Origin: Vreelandella sp031769195
GTDB taxonomy: Bacteria; Pseudomonadota; Gammaproteobacteria; Pseudomonadales; Halomonadaceae
Assembly (NCBI RefSeq): GCF_031769195.1
Contig: NZ_JAVHNP010000004.1
Location: 62,001-126,000 of the forward strand
Direction: 5' to 3'
Length of the DNA: 64,000 nt
Both the position numbers and the translations under genes were made by a program. Below the pieces are notes generated by a model. It had not been told where the DNA came from. It was given only the letters and a program-made list of their open reading frames with translations, and did no database searches. Of the stretch, positions 43,562-51,583 are shown piece after piece (position 1 is the first letter of the stretch; every line of letters starts with the position of its first letter).

Positions 43562-46473
43562 TAAGTGTGCTCCAGTTTGTATGCAAACTCTACGGTAACC
43601 TTTCGGTCTTGGCAGCAAACTTTATCAATCGAGAAATTATTATCACTTTTTTGCAAATGATGTAATTTTCTTAATCCACTTCTACCCTCAAACAAATGGG
43701 CATCTTCAATATTTTCCTCTGGGGAAACTTTTAGAAGAGCAGAAACTTCTTCTTCAGTTTGATAACATCTTATTTCGGATGAAATAGAAACCACAATAAA
43801 TATTTTATCTCTTTCTAAACCTTTCCTAAAAAATATTTCTCTTTTTATTCCTGCATCAGTTTTACCATGCTTAGCCGCATTAAAAACTATTACATAGAAT
43901 GCATCATATAGCACATGATATGCACCACCAGCTAAAACGATATCTTTTTCCGCATCAAATTCTGTATCAGCTTCTAGGTTTGGAAAAGTATCTCTTACCT
44001 CAGCGACAACAGCTTTATAAAGAAGATAAACTGAGGCTTTTGGAGAGACACTTGCAGGCCGATTAAACCAATTATACATAGTCAGCAATTTATCATTGGC
44101 ATGACGTTGCACGTCTCTAGCAAAATCTTTTGCACTATTCTGTAATTGCGGATTAGAGGTATTTTTAAAATCAGACAACAAATCACTTTGAACCAAATCG
44201 GACTTCTTCCCCTTAATAAAAGATTTGATATTTCTTAAATCATGCTCTAGTAATCTCCAGCAATATTCAGTAATTATCTGCGATGCAGAATTACTTGTTT
44301 TACTACTAGAATACTCTTCAATAAGCTTTCTTGAACAAGCTAAAACCGTATCAATCTTGCTTCTTTCTTTAATATTCGGCTTCAACAAACCATTAGGTTT
44401 GGAGATTGATTCAACATGCAAATACTCCTGTATCATCATATCGACACAAGACTCATAATTTGCTTTCCATCTACGCCACTTTTCAAAAAAAGATGCATCT
44501 CTTAACAAGGTTGGATACTTATCTTCAATTGCTATAACGCTAGAGTATAGGTGGCCTTTAAAAGTTCCATGGCGTATTCTCCTTCCTAAGTAAGAAGCTA
44601 TTCCAAAAAAATTGTTGCCACAAAAGGCTGCATAACATTTGGCTACAAGGTGAAACAGTTGTGGATCATACATTTCCTCTAATTTCTTATTGTACTCAAT
44701 ACTAGAAAATATGACATCTAGATCCCTAGTAACTTCATCGTTGATCCATTCAGCAAATCTAGCCGAATCTACATATATTCTATTATCATCAATCTCGTTT
44801 CTTATTCTATTAATTTGATGATCGATCAATAACGCTCTAGCTCTATCTAAATACGCTTTTTCTCCAGTTAACTCCGACATCCATTGATGCAGGGACGCTC
44901 TAGTTTCTGTGATTGCATACGGTGTAAATATTAGATGTGACAGCTTAGCTATAAAGTCTTCAGTACATGTTTCATATAAGTATATCGCGACCTCATGAGA
45001 TTTAGATTCAATAAATTTAACGAACGCTAGTAGACTACCCTCATGATCGCGCTTGACGATTTCCTGAAGATGCCTCCGCAGAGAAAAATTATCAGCTTCA
45101 TTCCTGCTCTTCTTAGCAATTAACAAATAAAAAATAATTCTTGATAATAATGTTTCAGAATTTAATACTAAATTTTTATGATGTTCTGTATTAATAGTTT
45201 TATGAAGATCTCTTGTTTTACCCATCAAATTGATCAATTCATTCTCAGGGATTTTATCGTACCCTTCACTTAAAAAAATAATGTAATTGTATACTGCAGA
45301 TCTTGTGGTATTACCTTTATATTCAAGCTCATGCAAATCGGGGAATTTATGCTTAGTCAGTATGTAATTAGAACCTATTTTACTTAAAGAAACACTTTCA
45401 ACCCAATTTCCGAGCTTGTCGATAAGCTTTTGATCAATATTCAAATATTCGGCAGCAGGATCATCATTGAAATGGTCCTGAAGTAGCCTATAATTAATTA
45501 CATCTTTATTTTCCAACCAAGCACTGGTGTGTTTGTAAAATAGGGTCTCTCCTCCACTATCAATATATTTTTTTGCTAAATCATTTATACACCCACTTGA
45601 CTTCCCTAGACCATCAACAACTAAAGACAAGCCTTTATAACTAGAAAAATCTTTTGCTGCCGAATTAATTTTCAACAAAATCAATGCATCAATAAAAGAA
45701 GACTGCAAATTACTTTGCAACATTTCACATAAGTCTTTATAATTTTTTGCATGGGGGTGAAAAATCAATCTTGTCATGTCACGTGTAAACTTATTAGCAT
45801 CACCCCTTTCACGAATGTTCATTATAGAACGCTTCATAACAAGGTAGTCTTGCTCTTCTTGGTAGCTTTGAATAACAGAACTTACTATTGTATTATTATT
45901 ACCTAACCCAGAATCACTTAGAAACTTATCAATGTTAGGTGTTTCATAATTTTGATTATTCCGGGCCTTCACTAAGGCTGCTTTTCTGAGTAAAAAATGG
46001 CTATAACCAACTAAATCAATTATTTTCTTTATGTATAAATCGCAATCCACTGTTTTTGAACTTATAATAGAATAATTTAATCTATGCAGACACTCCAAAA
46101 ATAAAGTCAACTTTTCCTTATTTTCAAAACAAAGAATATCAAATATTTTTAAATACTTTTCTAATGGAAGCACAGACAACCTTACAAAACTTTCTGACGT
46201 CTGCGGCATTTCTGGAAAAATCTGCGGTATAGAAGACACACCATTACAGTCCTTAATTCTTAAAACTTTTTCTATCTTAACGACTTCATAGCTATTGTTT
46301 TTTTCTCGCAGATTATTGATTAACCGCAAAGCATTTTTTCCATCTGAAGAAATGGCAGCTCGTACTTTATTTCTAATATCTATATCTAGATTCTTAAGTT
46401 CCGAATTTAGTCCCTTCATACTATTCAGCCAAACATTTTCAATAATTTTTTTGTCTTTTTGATCAGTAGACAC
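43561..46473 (-). CDS. dtcA: Detocs sensor with C-terminal histidine-kinase-like ATPase region (DtcA-like)
   Basis: A protein of about 970 residues, AT-rich and without membrane segments. The first 730 residues look all-helical, with weak repeat character, and would be the phage-sensing part. The C-terminus is kinase-like: a candidate phosphoacceptor His in LLEHDLRNIKSF (about 744), another in ARDVQRHANDK (about 791), the N-box IVFNAAKHGK (N at about 865) and the glycine-rich EGRSGLRKLHHL (about 930). The usual DxGxG motif between them is not evident. The frame opens at a TTG at 46485, but GGAG at 46480-46483 is ideally placed for the GTG at 46473, which I take as the start. It is the first gene of the operon. 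Confidence 0.8.
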   Translation of the reverse strand: MSTDQKDKKIIENVWLNSMKGLNSELKNLDIDIRNKVRAAISSDGKNALRLINNLREKNNSYEVVKIEKVLRIKDCNGVSSIPQIFPEMPQTSESFVRLSVLPLEKYLKIFDILCFENKEKLTLFLECLHRLNYSIISSKTVDCDLYIKKIIDLVGYSHFLLRKAALVKARNNQNYETPNIDKFLSDSGLGNNNTIVSSVIQSYQEEQDYLVMKRSIMNIRERGDANKFTRDMTRLIFHPHAKNYKDLCEMLQSNLQSSFIDALILLKINSAAKDFSSYKGLSLVVDGLGKSSGCINDLAKKYIDSGGETLFYKHTSAWLENKDVINYRLLQDHFNDDPAAEYLNIDQKLIDKLGNWVESVSLSKIGSNYILTKHKFPDLHELEYKGNTTRSAVYNYIIFLSEGYDKIPENELINLMGKTRDLHKTINTEHHKNLVLNSETLLSRIIFYLLIAKKSRNEADNFSLRRHLQEIVKRDHEGSLLAFVKFIESKSHEVAIYLYETCTEDFIAKLSHLIFTPYAITETRASLHQWMSELTGEKAYLDRARALLIDHQINRIRNEIDDNRIYVDSARFAEWINDEVTRDLDVIFSSIEYNKKLEEMYDPQLFHLVAKCYAAFCGNNFFGIASYLGRRIRHGTFKGHLYSSVIAIEDKYPTLLRDASFFEKWRRWKANYESCVDMMIQEYLHVESISKPNGLLKPNIKERSKIDTVLACSRKLIEEYSSSKTSNSASQIITEYCWRLLEHDLRNIKSFIKGKKSDLVQSDLLSDFKNTSNPQLQNSAKDFARDVQRHANDKLLTMYNWFNRPASVSPKASVYLLYKAVVAEVRDTFPNLEADTEFDAEKDIVLAGGAYHVLYDAFYVIVFNAAKHGKTDAGIKREIFFRKGLERDKIFIVVSISSEIRCYQTEEEVSALLKVSPEENIEDAHLFEGRSGLRKLHHLQKSDNNFSIDKVCCQDRKVTVEFAYKLEHT

Positions 46474-46509
46474 TTGCAACTCCAAACCTAAATTTAATAT
46501 TCTATTTAT

Positions 46510-46540
46510 AAAGCTCTATCGCGCTAGCCAAAGCTCTATC
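46510..46540. promoter_or_regulatory. Two 11-bp direct repeats upstream of dtcA
   Basis: AAAGCTCTATC occurs at 46510-46520 and again at 46530-46540, exactly 20 bp apart (about two helical turns), just upstream of an AT-rich block TATAAATAGAATATTAAAT (minus strand) that could hold the -10 region. The spacing suggests a dimeric regulator or a promoter-proximal operator for the dtcA operon. Confidence 0.4.
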
Positions 46541-46567
46541 AAGTTTCCACGTGCAATAAATCGCAGT

Positions 46568-46741
46568 TTAGTGAATGTCACGCAATCCTATACACACATA
46601 CTCAAATAGATTATAAAGACGTGATGGATAGGCTAATTCGCAGAACTCAAGTGTATAGACAGAGTCTGACATCATAATGTCATCCACCTGCACTTGCATG
46701 CGCTGCTGGCTAGGGTGAAGCGTTATGCGGGCATCCTGCAT
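46568..46741 (-). CDS. Possible 57-residue protein upstream of the Detocs operon
   Basis: A 57-codon frame on the same strand as dtcA, starting MQDARITLHPSQQR and ending CIGLRDIH. AGGGA lies 7 nt before the ATG, and the translation has a plausible residue mix (VQVDDIMMSDSVYTLEF). No family is recognised. It lies 95 bp upstream of the dtcA start, at the edge where AT-rich sequence gives way to GC-rich sequence, so it may be a small gene carried with the island, a truncated gene from its insertion, or chance. The remaining gap to 46843 shows nothing further. Confidence 0.35.
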   Translation of the reverse strand: MQDARITLHPSQQRMQVQVDDIMMSDSVYTLEFCELAYPSRLYNLFEYVCIGLRDIH

Positions 46742-46843
46742 CGTATAGTCCCTGCGGCGTTGTTCGCTCTAATGCTTCGAGACTAGCAGTTAATTTAGGT
46801 TAATCCTACCTTGTTGAATTGGTTTTTAGTCGGTAACTCATAC

Positions 46844-47614
46844 TTAGCTATGTAAGTCAGTCATCACTTCCACGCGACCGCTTATGCCACCCTGGTGAAT
46901 GCGGCACAGCACTAAGCTGGGCTGGGTGCCGTTGGCTTTCACGGTTAGCTCCCCTGCTGTATTCCAGCAACCGCTATTGCCGCAGGTTTGCCAGCCACCC
47001 GTGTTGGAAATGTGGTTGGCGAGCAGTACCGGCAGTTGGTGGCGCTTTGCGATGGCGGCGAGCAGCTCGGCATCTTTTGCATAGCCGCCTGGGGAGATCA
47101 GCGCGCTGGCGAGGTACACATCCGCCTGTTGCTCGGCGGCGGTGGCGGCGTGGCTTGGGTGGGTGAAGTCGGCGCATACGGCTAGAGCGATGCGGGTGCC
47201 GTTCACGTTGATCAGGCCGCTCTCAGTGCCGGGGGCACAGTAAACATCCTCCCCTTCGTGAAGGTGCTGTTTTAGGTAAAAGGTGTGTTCGCCGTTGGGG
47301 AAGCAGATCACCGCTGCGATGTGGGGTTTGCCGTTGGGGTGGTGCAGCGGGCAGCCTGCTATTACCACCGTGTGATTGGCGACGGCAGCCGCGGTGAGGG
47401 CGGCAAAGGTGGCATCGTCGCGGTGCATGGCCAGTTGGCCGAGTAGCGACAGCTCGTAGCCGGTGAGTGAGAGTTCGGGAAAGGCCACCACGTTGGCCCC
47501 CAGCGCGGCGGCGCGTTCTATGTAGGCCAAGTGCGTTTGTAGGTTGTCGTCTACCGCTGCTTTGCTAACCGGCAGTTGGGCGAGTGCAATGGTGATGGAT
47601 TTGCTGTTGGTCAC
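46844..47614 (-). CDS. Carbon-nitrogen hydrolase (nitrilase superfamily)
   Basis: A protein of about 256 residues with the nitrilase-fold triad: E47 in AFPELSLTGYE, K115 in FYLKQHLHEGE and C147 in ALAVCADFTHPSHA. Members hydrolyse amides or nitriles; the exact substrate here cannot be read. The start is probably the GTG at 47614, which has AAGGGG 6 nt upstream; the ATG at 47671 would place the first 19 codons within a REP-like repeat. It is the first GC-rich gene after the recD island, so it was probably the original neighbour of recD. Confidence 0.85.
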   Translation of the reverse strand: MTNSKSITIALAQLPVSKAAVDDNLQTHLAYIERAAALGANVVAFPELSLTGYELSLLGQLAMHRDDATFAALTAAAVANHTVVIAGCPLHHPNGKPHIAAVICFPNGEHTFYLKQHLHEGEDVYCAPGTESGLINVNGTRIALAVCADFTHPSHAATAAEQQADVYLASALISPGGYAKDAELLAAIAKRHQLPVLLANHISNTGGWQTCGNSGCWNTAGELTVKANGTQPSLVLCRIHQGGISGRVEVMTDLHS

Positions 47615-47647
47615 TTTTGCCCCTTGGCTGGCTGGGTGCTGGAATGG

Positions 47648-47725
47648 TCGCGGGCTAAAGCCACCTCCCACAGGGCTGGCTCACTCGCGGGGCCAAGTCG
47701 CTCGCGAGCTGAAGCCGCCTCCCAC
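47648..47725. repeat. Pair of REP-like palindromic elements
   Basis: Two same-orientation copies, TCGCGGGCTAAAGCCACC followed by TCCCAC (47648-47671) and TCGCGAGCTGAAGCCGCC followed by TCCCAC (47702-47725), 54 bp apart. Each has an imperfect GGCT-TYA-AGCC-type palindrome next to the invariant CCTCCCAC, the usual REP layout. They sit between the nitrilase and phnA-like genes, and related units occur inside recD. Confidence 0.75.
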
Positions 47726-47758
47726 GGTGCAGGCTACCCTGTTGGCCTAACCTGGTCG

Positions 47759-48094
47759 TCAGGCCTTTTTCACAAACTGCGCAGTCACCATCATGTCGCC
47801 TGCGCCGTCTACTTTGCAGTCTAGCTGGTGGTCTTTGCCCTCTTTTAGCCGCTTGATGACGGCCTTGGTGCCGATCTTGAGCACTTGGGAGCTGCCTTTC
47901 ACCTTGAGGTCTTTGATCAGCGTAACCTTGTCGCCTTCGGCGAGCGGCGTGCCGTTGGCATCCGCCACGTTCACGGCCTCTTCGGCGGCGGCTTCTTCAG
48001 GGTTCCATTCGTGGGCGCATTCGGGGCAGATGAATAGGCTTTGATCTTGATAGACGAATTCGGATTGGCAATGGGGGCACGGTGGGCATGACAT
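47759..48094 (-). CDS. PhnA/YjdM family zinc-ribbon protein
   Basis: A 111-residue protein. An N-terminal zinc ribbon (CPPCPHCQSEFVYQ, then FICPECAHEW) is followed by the PhnA domain with GDKVTLIKDLKVKGSSQVLK and a C-terminal DGAGDMMVTAQFVKKA. E. coli YjdM (formerly PhnA) is the model; despite the name it is not part of phosphonate breakdown and its role is unclear. All four ribbon cysteines are present, so it is likely intact. It stands alone. Confidence 0.92.
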   Translation of the reverse strand: MSCPPCPHCQSEFVYQDQSLFICPECAHEWNPEEAAAEEAVNVADANGTPLAEGDKVTLIKDLKVKGSSQVLKIGTKAVIKRLKEGKDHQLDCKVDGAGDMMVTAQFVKKA

Positions 48095-48151
48095 AAACGA
48101 TAACTTCTTTGGCTTGGTTTAGGCTGCGTATGATACTGAGCCTGCTTACCC

Positions 48152-48337
48152 TTGGCGAATGCCCTCACACCAACCAGTTTAGGGCTTGAGGGTTATCGCG
48201 CTATGCTGGAAGCCGATTATGAGCAGATACCGGACCTTCACTTCAATATTGAGCTTTTGGCGGTTGATTCACCCCATGTCGCGTGCAGGCTGCGATTGAG
48301 GCTCAGCTCAGTTAAACGTTGTGGTTATCCCCGTTAA
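48152..48337 (+). pseudogene. Remnant of a SnoaL-like ester cyclase
   Basis: A short frame with no ribosome site. From 48182 to about 48295 it encodes GLEGYRAMLEADYEQIPDL, then HFNIELLAVDSPHVACRL. This block is typical of the middle of SnoaL-like ester cyclase/NTF2-fold proteins, which normally have about 40 more residues before it and 50 after. Both ends are missing, and the frame runs on into unrelated sequence that overlaps the end of the acetyltransferase gene. It is therefore a gene fragment, not a working gene. Confidence 0.6.
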
Positions 48338-48791
48338 CAAACGAATAAAGCAAAATATCAGATCGGTAGGCCCAGCCTTGGCTTGCCCAAAACCGCTGGG
48401 CGGCTTCGTTCTCAGGAAGAATCATCAGGTGTGATTTCAAAATACCTTCGTTCTTCAATGCTTCCAGGCAGAGGCTAACCAGCTGTGTGGCAATGCCTAA
48501 TCGGCGGTGTGTATTTGACACAGACAAGTGCTGCACATAGCCGCGCTTGCCATCGTGGCCCGCCATGATGGTACCCACCAGCTCTCCTGCTCTCTCTTGG
48601 TTTCTATCTCCCTCTTTGCTCTCTCCTTCGCCTTCTAATTCGGCCACAAAACTCAGGCCGGGATTGCGCAGTAGGTACTTCTCGATGCCTTCCCGTGAAT
48701 CGGCATCGCGTAGCCGCACGCCTTGGCTTTTGCTCCACAGGGCAATGGCGGCTTCGTAGTCGTTGATCGTCATGATGCGGTAGCGCATCAT
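48312..48791 (-). CDS. GNAT family N-acetyltransferase
   Basis: About 159 residues with the GNAT core: MTINDYEAAIALWSKSQG, GTIMAGHDGKRGYVQHLSVS, the acetyl-CoA loop HRRLGIATQLVSLCLEAL (R-x-x-G-I-A), and ENEAAQRFWASQGWAYRSD in motif B. A charged insertion with short repeats (LEGEGESKEGDRNQERAG) lies before the third strand. The frame begins at 48839, but starting at 48791 (ATGATG) avoids overlap with the upstream HxlR gene, which ends at 48799, and gives the normal N-terminus MMRYRIMTIND. It is probably co-transcribed with that gene. Confidence 0.85.
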   Translation of the reverse strand: MMRYRIMTINDYEAAIALWSKSQGVRLRDADSREGIEKYLLRNPGLSFVAELEGEGESKEGDRNQERAGELVGTIMAGHDGKRGYVQHLSVSNTHRRLGIATQLVSLCLEALKNEGILKSHLMILPENEAAQRFWASQGWAYRSDILLYSFVNGDNHNV

Positions 48792-48798
48792 GCGGTTC

Positions 48799-49173
48799 TC
48801 ATTGGGTGGCAACATCGTCTTGTTCGTTCTGCTCGGCAAGGTGGTTGAAGTGATCCTTCTGCTCGGCCCATTTCAGCAGCGCATCCAGCGCGGGGCAGAG
48901 CGCTTGGCCCCACTCGGTTAGGCGGTACTCCACTTTGGGCGGCACTTGCGGGTACACCTTGCGCGCCACAATGCCGTCGGCTTCCAGTTGCCGTAGCTGC
49001 TGGGCGAGCATCTTTTGCGAGATGCCGGGGATCAGCTTTTCAAAATCGGAGTAGCGCTGCACGTTACCGTCGAAGAGGTGGAAGAGAATAATCAGCTTCC
49101 AGCGCCCTTCCAGCATTTTTAATACATCTTCCACTCCGCTGGCCGCGCTAGTGGGCGTGTAAATCCTTCTCAC
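48799..49173 (-). CDS. HxlR family transcriptional regulator
   Basis: A 124-residue winged-helix protein of the HxlR type: VEDVLKMLEGRWKLIILFHL, YSDFEKLIPGISQKMLAQQL, RQLEADGIVARKVYPQVPPKV and EYRLTEWGQALCPALDALL. Such regulators often sense reactive aldehydes or quinones and repress a divergent oxidoreductase operon. Here the divergent unit (49266 onward) is a SnoaL-like gene followed by a broken dehydrogenase stub, so it may have lost its main target. Confidence 0.9.
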   Translation of the reverse strand: MRRIYTPTSAASGVEDVLKMLEGRWKLIILFHLFDGNVQRYSDFEKLIPGISQKMLAQQLRQLEADGIVARKVYPQVPPKVEYRLTEWGQALCPALDALLKWAEQKDHFNHLAEQNEQDDVATQ

Positions 49174-49265
49174 GGGTAAGCCACTTACCTTTTGGTGCGT
49201 TCTTGATAATCGGTAAGCCTAAGCAGAAGATCCTCGCACAGCAACTACGATGAGGAAGGCCCACC

Positions 49266-49595
49266 ATGAGCGTGTCACTCCCACCCCACATTGCCACCTA
49301 TATCGCCATTAGCAACGGCGCGGATGATGCCCCGCTGGCGGAGTGCTTTACCACGGATGCCCGCGTGCAGGATGAAGGGCAAACCCACCAGGGCATTGCC
49401 GCCATTCGTGCCTGGTTACGCGGCACCCGCAGTCAGTTTGAGTACCACGTGGCGCCCACCGACGTCTCTCGCGATGGCGACAAGATGGTGATTACCACCA
49501 CCGTGACCGGCGATTTTCCCGGTAGCCCGGTGCAGCTGTTTCACCATATCGAACTGTCCGATGAGCGTATTCATAGCCTGGAGATTACCCCATGA
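49266..49595 (+). CDS. SnoaL-like (NTF2-fold) protein
   Basis: A 109-residue protein. PPHIATYIAISNGADDAPLAECFTTDA and VQDEGQTHQGIAAIRAWL in pattern are the usual N-terminal helices of the SnoaL_2 fold, and GDFPGSPVQLFHHIELSDERIHSLEITP forms the closing strands. These small proteins are isomerases, cyclases or binding proteins and typically pair with a short-chain dehydrogenase under an HxlR regulator. That partner survives only as a 17-codon stub overlapping this stop codon. GAGGAAGG lies 9 nt before the ATG. Confidence 0.85.
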   Translation: MSVSLPPHIATYIAISNGADDAPLAECFTTDARVQDEGQTHQGIAAIRAWLRGTRSQFEYHVAPTDVSRDGDKMVITTTVTGDFPGSPVQLFHHIELSDERIHSLEITP

Positions 49596-49642
49596 ACCTG
49601 CAGCTTAGTGGGCGTCGTGTTTTAGTCACGGAGGGGTGGTAA
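49592..49642 (+). pseudogene. Truncated start of a short-chain dehydrogenase gene
   Basis: An ATG overlapping the SnoaL stop codon (ATGA) begins MNLQLSGRRVLVTEGW and then hits TAA. That is the first strand of an SDR enzyme (usual form LxGRRVLVTGG..GIG). Reading on in the next frame gives GGKGAD, part of the glycine-rich NAD(P) loop, before the sequence is lost. So the gene has a frameshift and most of it is deleted; only about 80 bp remain before the terminator of the chemoreceptor gene. Confidence 0.6.
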
Positions 49643-49691
49643 AGGCGCGGATCACGGAGTGCTTGTTCGACGGGAATGACATGGCGATGAC

Positions 49692-49719
49692 GAAAAAGCG
49701 CCCCGGCCTGGGGCGCTTC
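49692..49719 (-). terminator. Rho-independent terminator behind the chemoreceptor gene
   Basis: On the minus strand AAGCGCCCC pairs perfectly with GGGGCGCTT around AGGCC, followed by a TTT run, 13 bp after the chemoreceptor stop codon. Confidence 0.85.
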
Positions 49720-49731
49720 CTGTTCATGCGC

Positions 49732-51414
49732 TTAGAAAGAGGCCCATGCATTTTGGCTCTGCTGGCTGTTCAGCAGATGAGATGCCGGTCGATCCGTTCG
49801 TGGCTGGCTGACGTTGTGTCGCCCTGCCGCATCAGCCGCAGGTAATACGGCCTGCGGCTGATCGATGTTTGCCCCTCTGAAGAACGAGACCTCTTTCAAT
49901 AATGCTTCGGCTTGAATTTGGAGAGAGCGGCCTGCCGCACTGGACTCTTCCACCAAGCTCGCGTTTAGCTGGGTAACACTGTCCATCTGAGCGACGGCCG
50001 TATTGACCTGGTCGATCCCTTGAGACTGCTCGTGGCTAGCCGTGGCGATCTCTCCCATCAATAAGGAGACGCGCTGGACGCCAACAACGATATCTTCAAG
50101 CGCTTTGCCCGCCTGATTGACGAGAGTAGACCCATTACCAACTAAATCGATACTCTCTTCCACCAGTTGCTTGATCTCCTTCGCCGCGTTGGCACTGCGC
50201 CCCGCCAGGTTTCGCACCTCTCCTGCCACCACCGCAAAGCCACGGCCGTTCTCGCCCGCACGGGCGGCTTCCACCGAGGCATTGAGCGCCAATAAATTGG
50301 TCTGAAATGCAATTTGATCGATCAAGCCAACGATACCGGCAATCTTGCGGCTCGACGCATTGATGCCTTCCATCGCATTCACAGCGCTACTTGCAATTTC
50401 ACCGCCCGCATTGGCTTGTTGCGTCACCTCGTGAACAAGCTTTTCGGCTTCGGAGGCATTTTCCGCGTTCTGCCGAACGGTAGAAGTGATTTCATCCATC
50501 GAGGCGGCGGTCTCCTCGATGCTGGCAGCCTGTTGCTGCGTCCGGCTGCTCAGATCTTCGGTGCCATGGGCAATCTCTTCAGCCGCTCCATTCACCGATT
50601 CGGCGTTATGGCGAACGGACATCACCACCTGGGAGACTTTTACCTCCATGGCCTTTAATGCCCTGAGCATCTCACCAAACTCATCTTGGCAGGTGATATT
50701 GATGTCATTATCTAACTGGCCTTGCGCCATAGTGTTGGCAAGCGCTTGCGCCTTGCCTAGCGGGGTCATGATGCCGCGAATTAACCATACCGCTAGCAGA
50801 ACGCTAAAGAGAACGGCTCCGACAATGACGCCGATGACGATGTTGCGCGTCAGCACGTACTCTTGAGACGTTAGCTGATGAGAAGCTGCCGCTTGGGCGC
50901 TATTGCGATCAATCAGCGCGTGAAGCGTATCGAGCACTTGAGGGTAGGCTGCCCTTAATGTCGTGGTGGCGATGCTGCGAGCCGAGTCGAAATCATTGTC
51001 GATCATCGCGGCGTTGACCTCGTCGATCCCCGCACGCAGAACCGCCAGAGAAGCGATGAACTCTTCTGCAATGCCCCTTTCGATTTCGTCAGACACCCGC
51101 TGAGGAAAATAATCATTCCAGGCGGCATCGATAAGGGCATCGTTCTCGGCTATTTCTTGCTGTGTCGTCACGGCGGAGGCTGGGTTCCGGTCGCGCTGTT
51201 CCGCCGTGATTTTAACTCGCGTGCTAAGCAGTGCTTCACTCACTTCCCCCAGGTCGATCAGCGTCAGCACGTTGCCTTCAAACGTTTGGGTAATGGCATC
51301 GTTCATTTTGCTCAAATGGTAAAGGCCGATCCCCCCAACAGCGATCAGCATAAGAATGCAGACTCCCAAGCTCACAGCCAGACGTCTTTTGACGCTTTTT
51401 TTTAGGTATCGCAT
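49732..51414 (-). CDS. Methyl-accepting chemotaxis protein
   Basis: A chemoreceptor of about 560 residues. One membrane helix (about 13-35) is followed by a periplasmic four-helix sensor, a second helix (about 190-212), a HAMP domain and the signalling coiled coil with the invariant hairpin tip IDQIAFQTNLLALNASVEAA and RAGENGRGFAVVAGEVRNLA. The C-terminus WASF fits the W-x-x-(F/W) tail that tethers CheR/CheB. The ligand cannot be told. The frame opens at 51492; the ATG at 51414 gives the usual basic start (MRYLKKSVKRRLAVSLG), with 51429 as an alternative. Upstream lies a long AT-rich leader with three 23-bp repeats. Confidence 0.93.
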   Translation of the reverse strand: MRYLKKSVKRRLAVSLGVCILMLIAVGGIGLYHLSKMNDAITQTFEGNVLTLIDLGEVSEALLSTRVKITAEQRDRNPASAVTTQQEIAENDALIDAAWNDYFPQRVSDEIERGIAEEFIASLAVLRAGIDEVNAAMIDNDFDSARSIATTTLRAAYPQVLDTLHALIDRNSAQAAASHQLTSQEYVLTRNIVIGVIVGAVLFSVLLAVWLIRGIMTPLGKAQALANTMAQGQLDNDINITCQDEFGEMLRALKAMEVKVSQVVMSVRHNAESVNGAAEEIAHGTEDLSSRTQQQAASIEETAASMDEITSTVRQNAENASEAEKLVHEVTQQANAGGEIASSAVNAMEGINASSRKIAGIVGLIDQIAFQTNLLALNASVEAARAGENGRGFAVVAGEVRNLAGRSANAAKEIKQLVEESIDLVGNGSTLVNQAGKALEDIVVGVQRVSLLMGEIATASHEQSQGIDQVNTAVAQMDSVTQLNASLVEESSAAGRSLQIQAEALLKEVSFFRGANIDQPQAVLPAADAAGRHNVSQPRTDRPASHLLNSQQSQNAWASF

Positions 51415-51583
51415 GGCAATTATTCTCATTAATCCGCAGCGAACTGCTTCGATAAAGGAATTCTCACTGCGCCAAGAAAAATGCTGACACATAGCACGTT
51501 AAAAAGAGGCAGTGAGCATCATCTGTTGTTGGGGTCATTGGTGATTTTGAGAACTGGGAATTTTCTTGCGAAGCAGCGGGCCA

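Larger units (their letters stand above)
41235..46750. other. AT-rich accessory island inserted behind recD (contains a Detocs-type operon)
   Basis: From the recD stop codon to about 46750 the sequence becomes visibly AT-rich, with long A/T runs and different codon use, while both sides are GC-rich. It holds a small membrane-protein gene, a second copy of the recD tail (41756-41845), the three-gene dtcA-dtcB-dtcC operon and a 57-codon frame. No integrase, transposase or terminal inverted repeat is seen. The repeated recD tail suggests entry by recombination at the 3' end of recD. The right boundary is uncertain. Confidence 0.7.

Noticed and set aside
46568..46741. A third copy of the recD tail at the right end of the island
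   Set aside because: I looked through 46474-46843 for the recD tail sequence and found only an 8-base match (TAGTGAAT), no more than chance.
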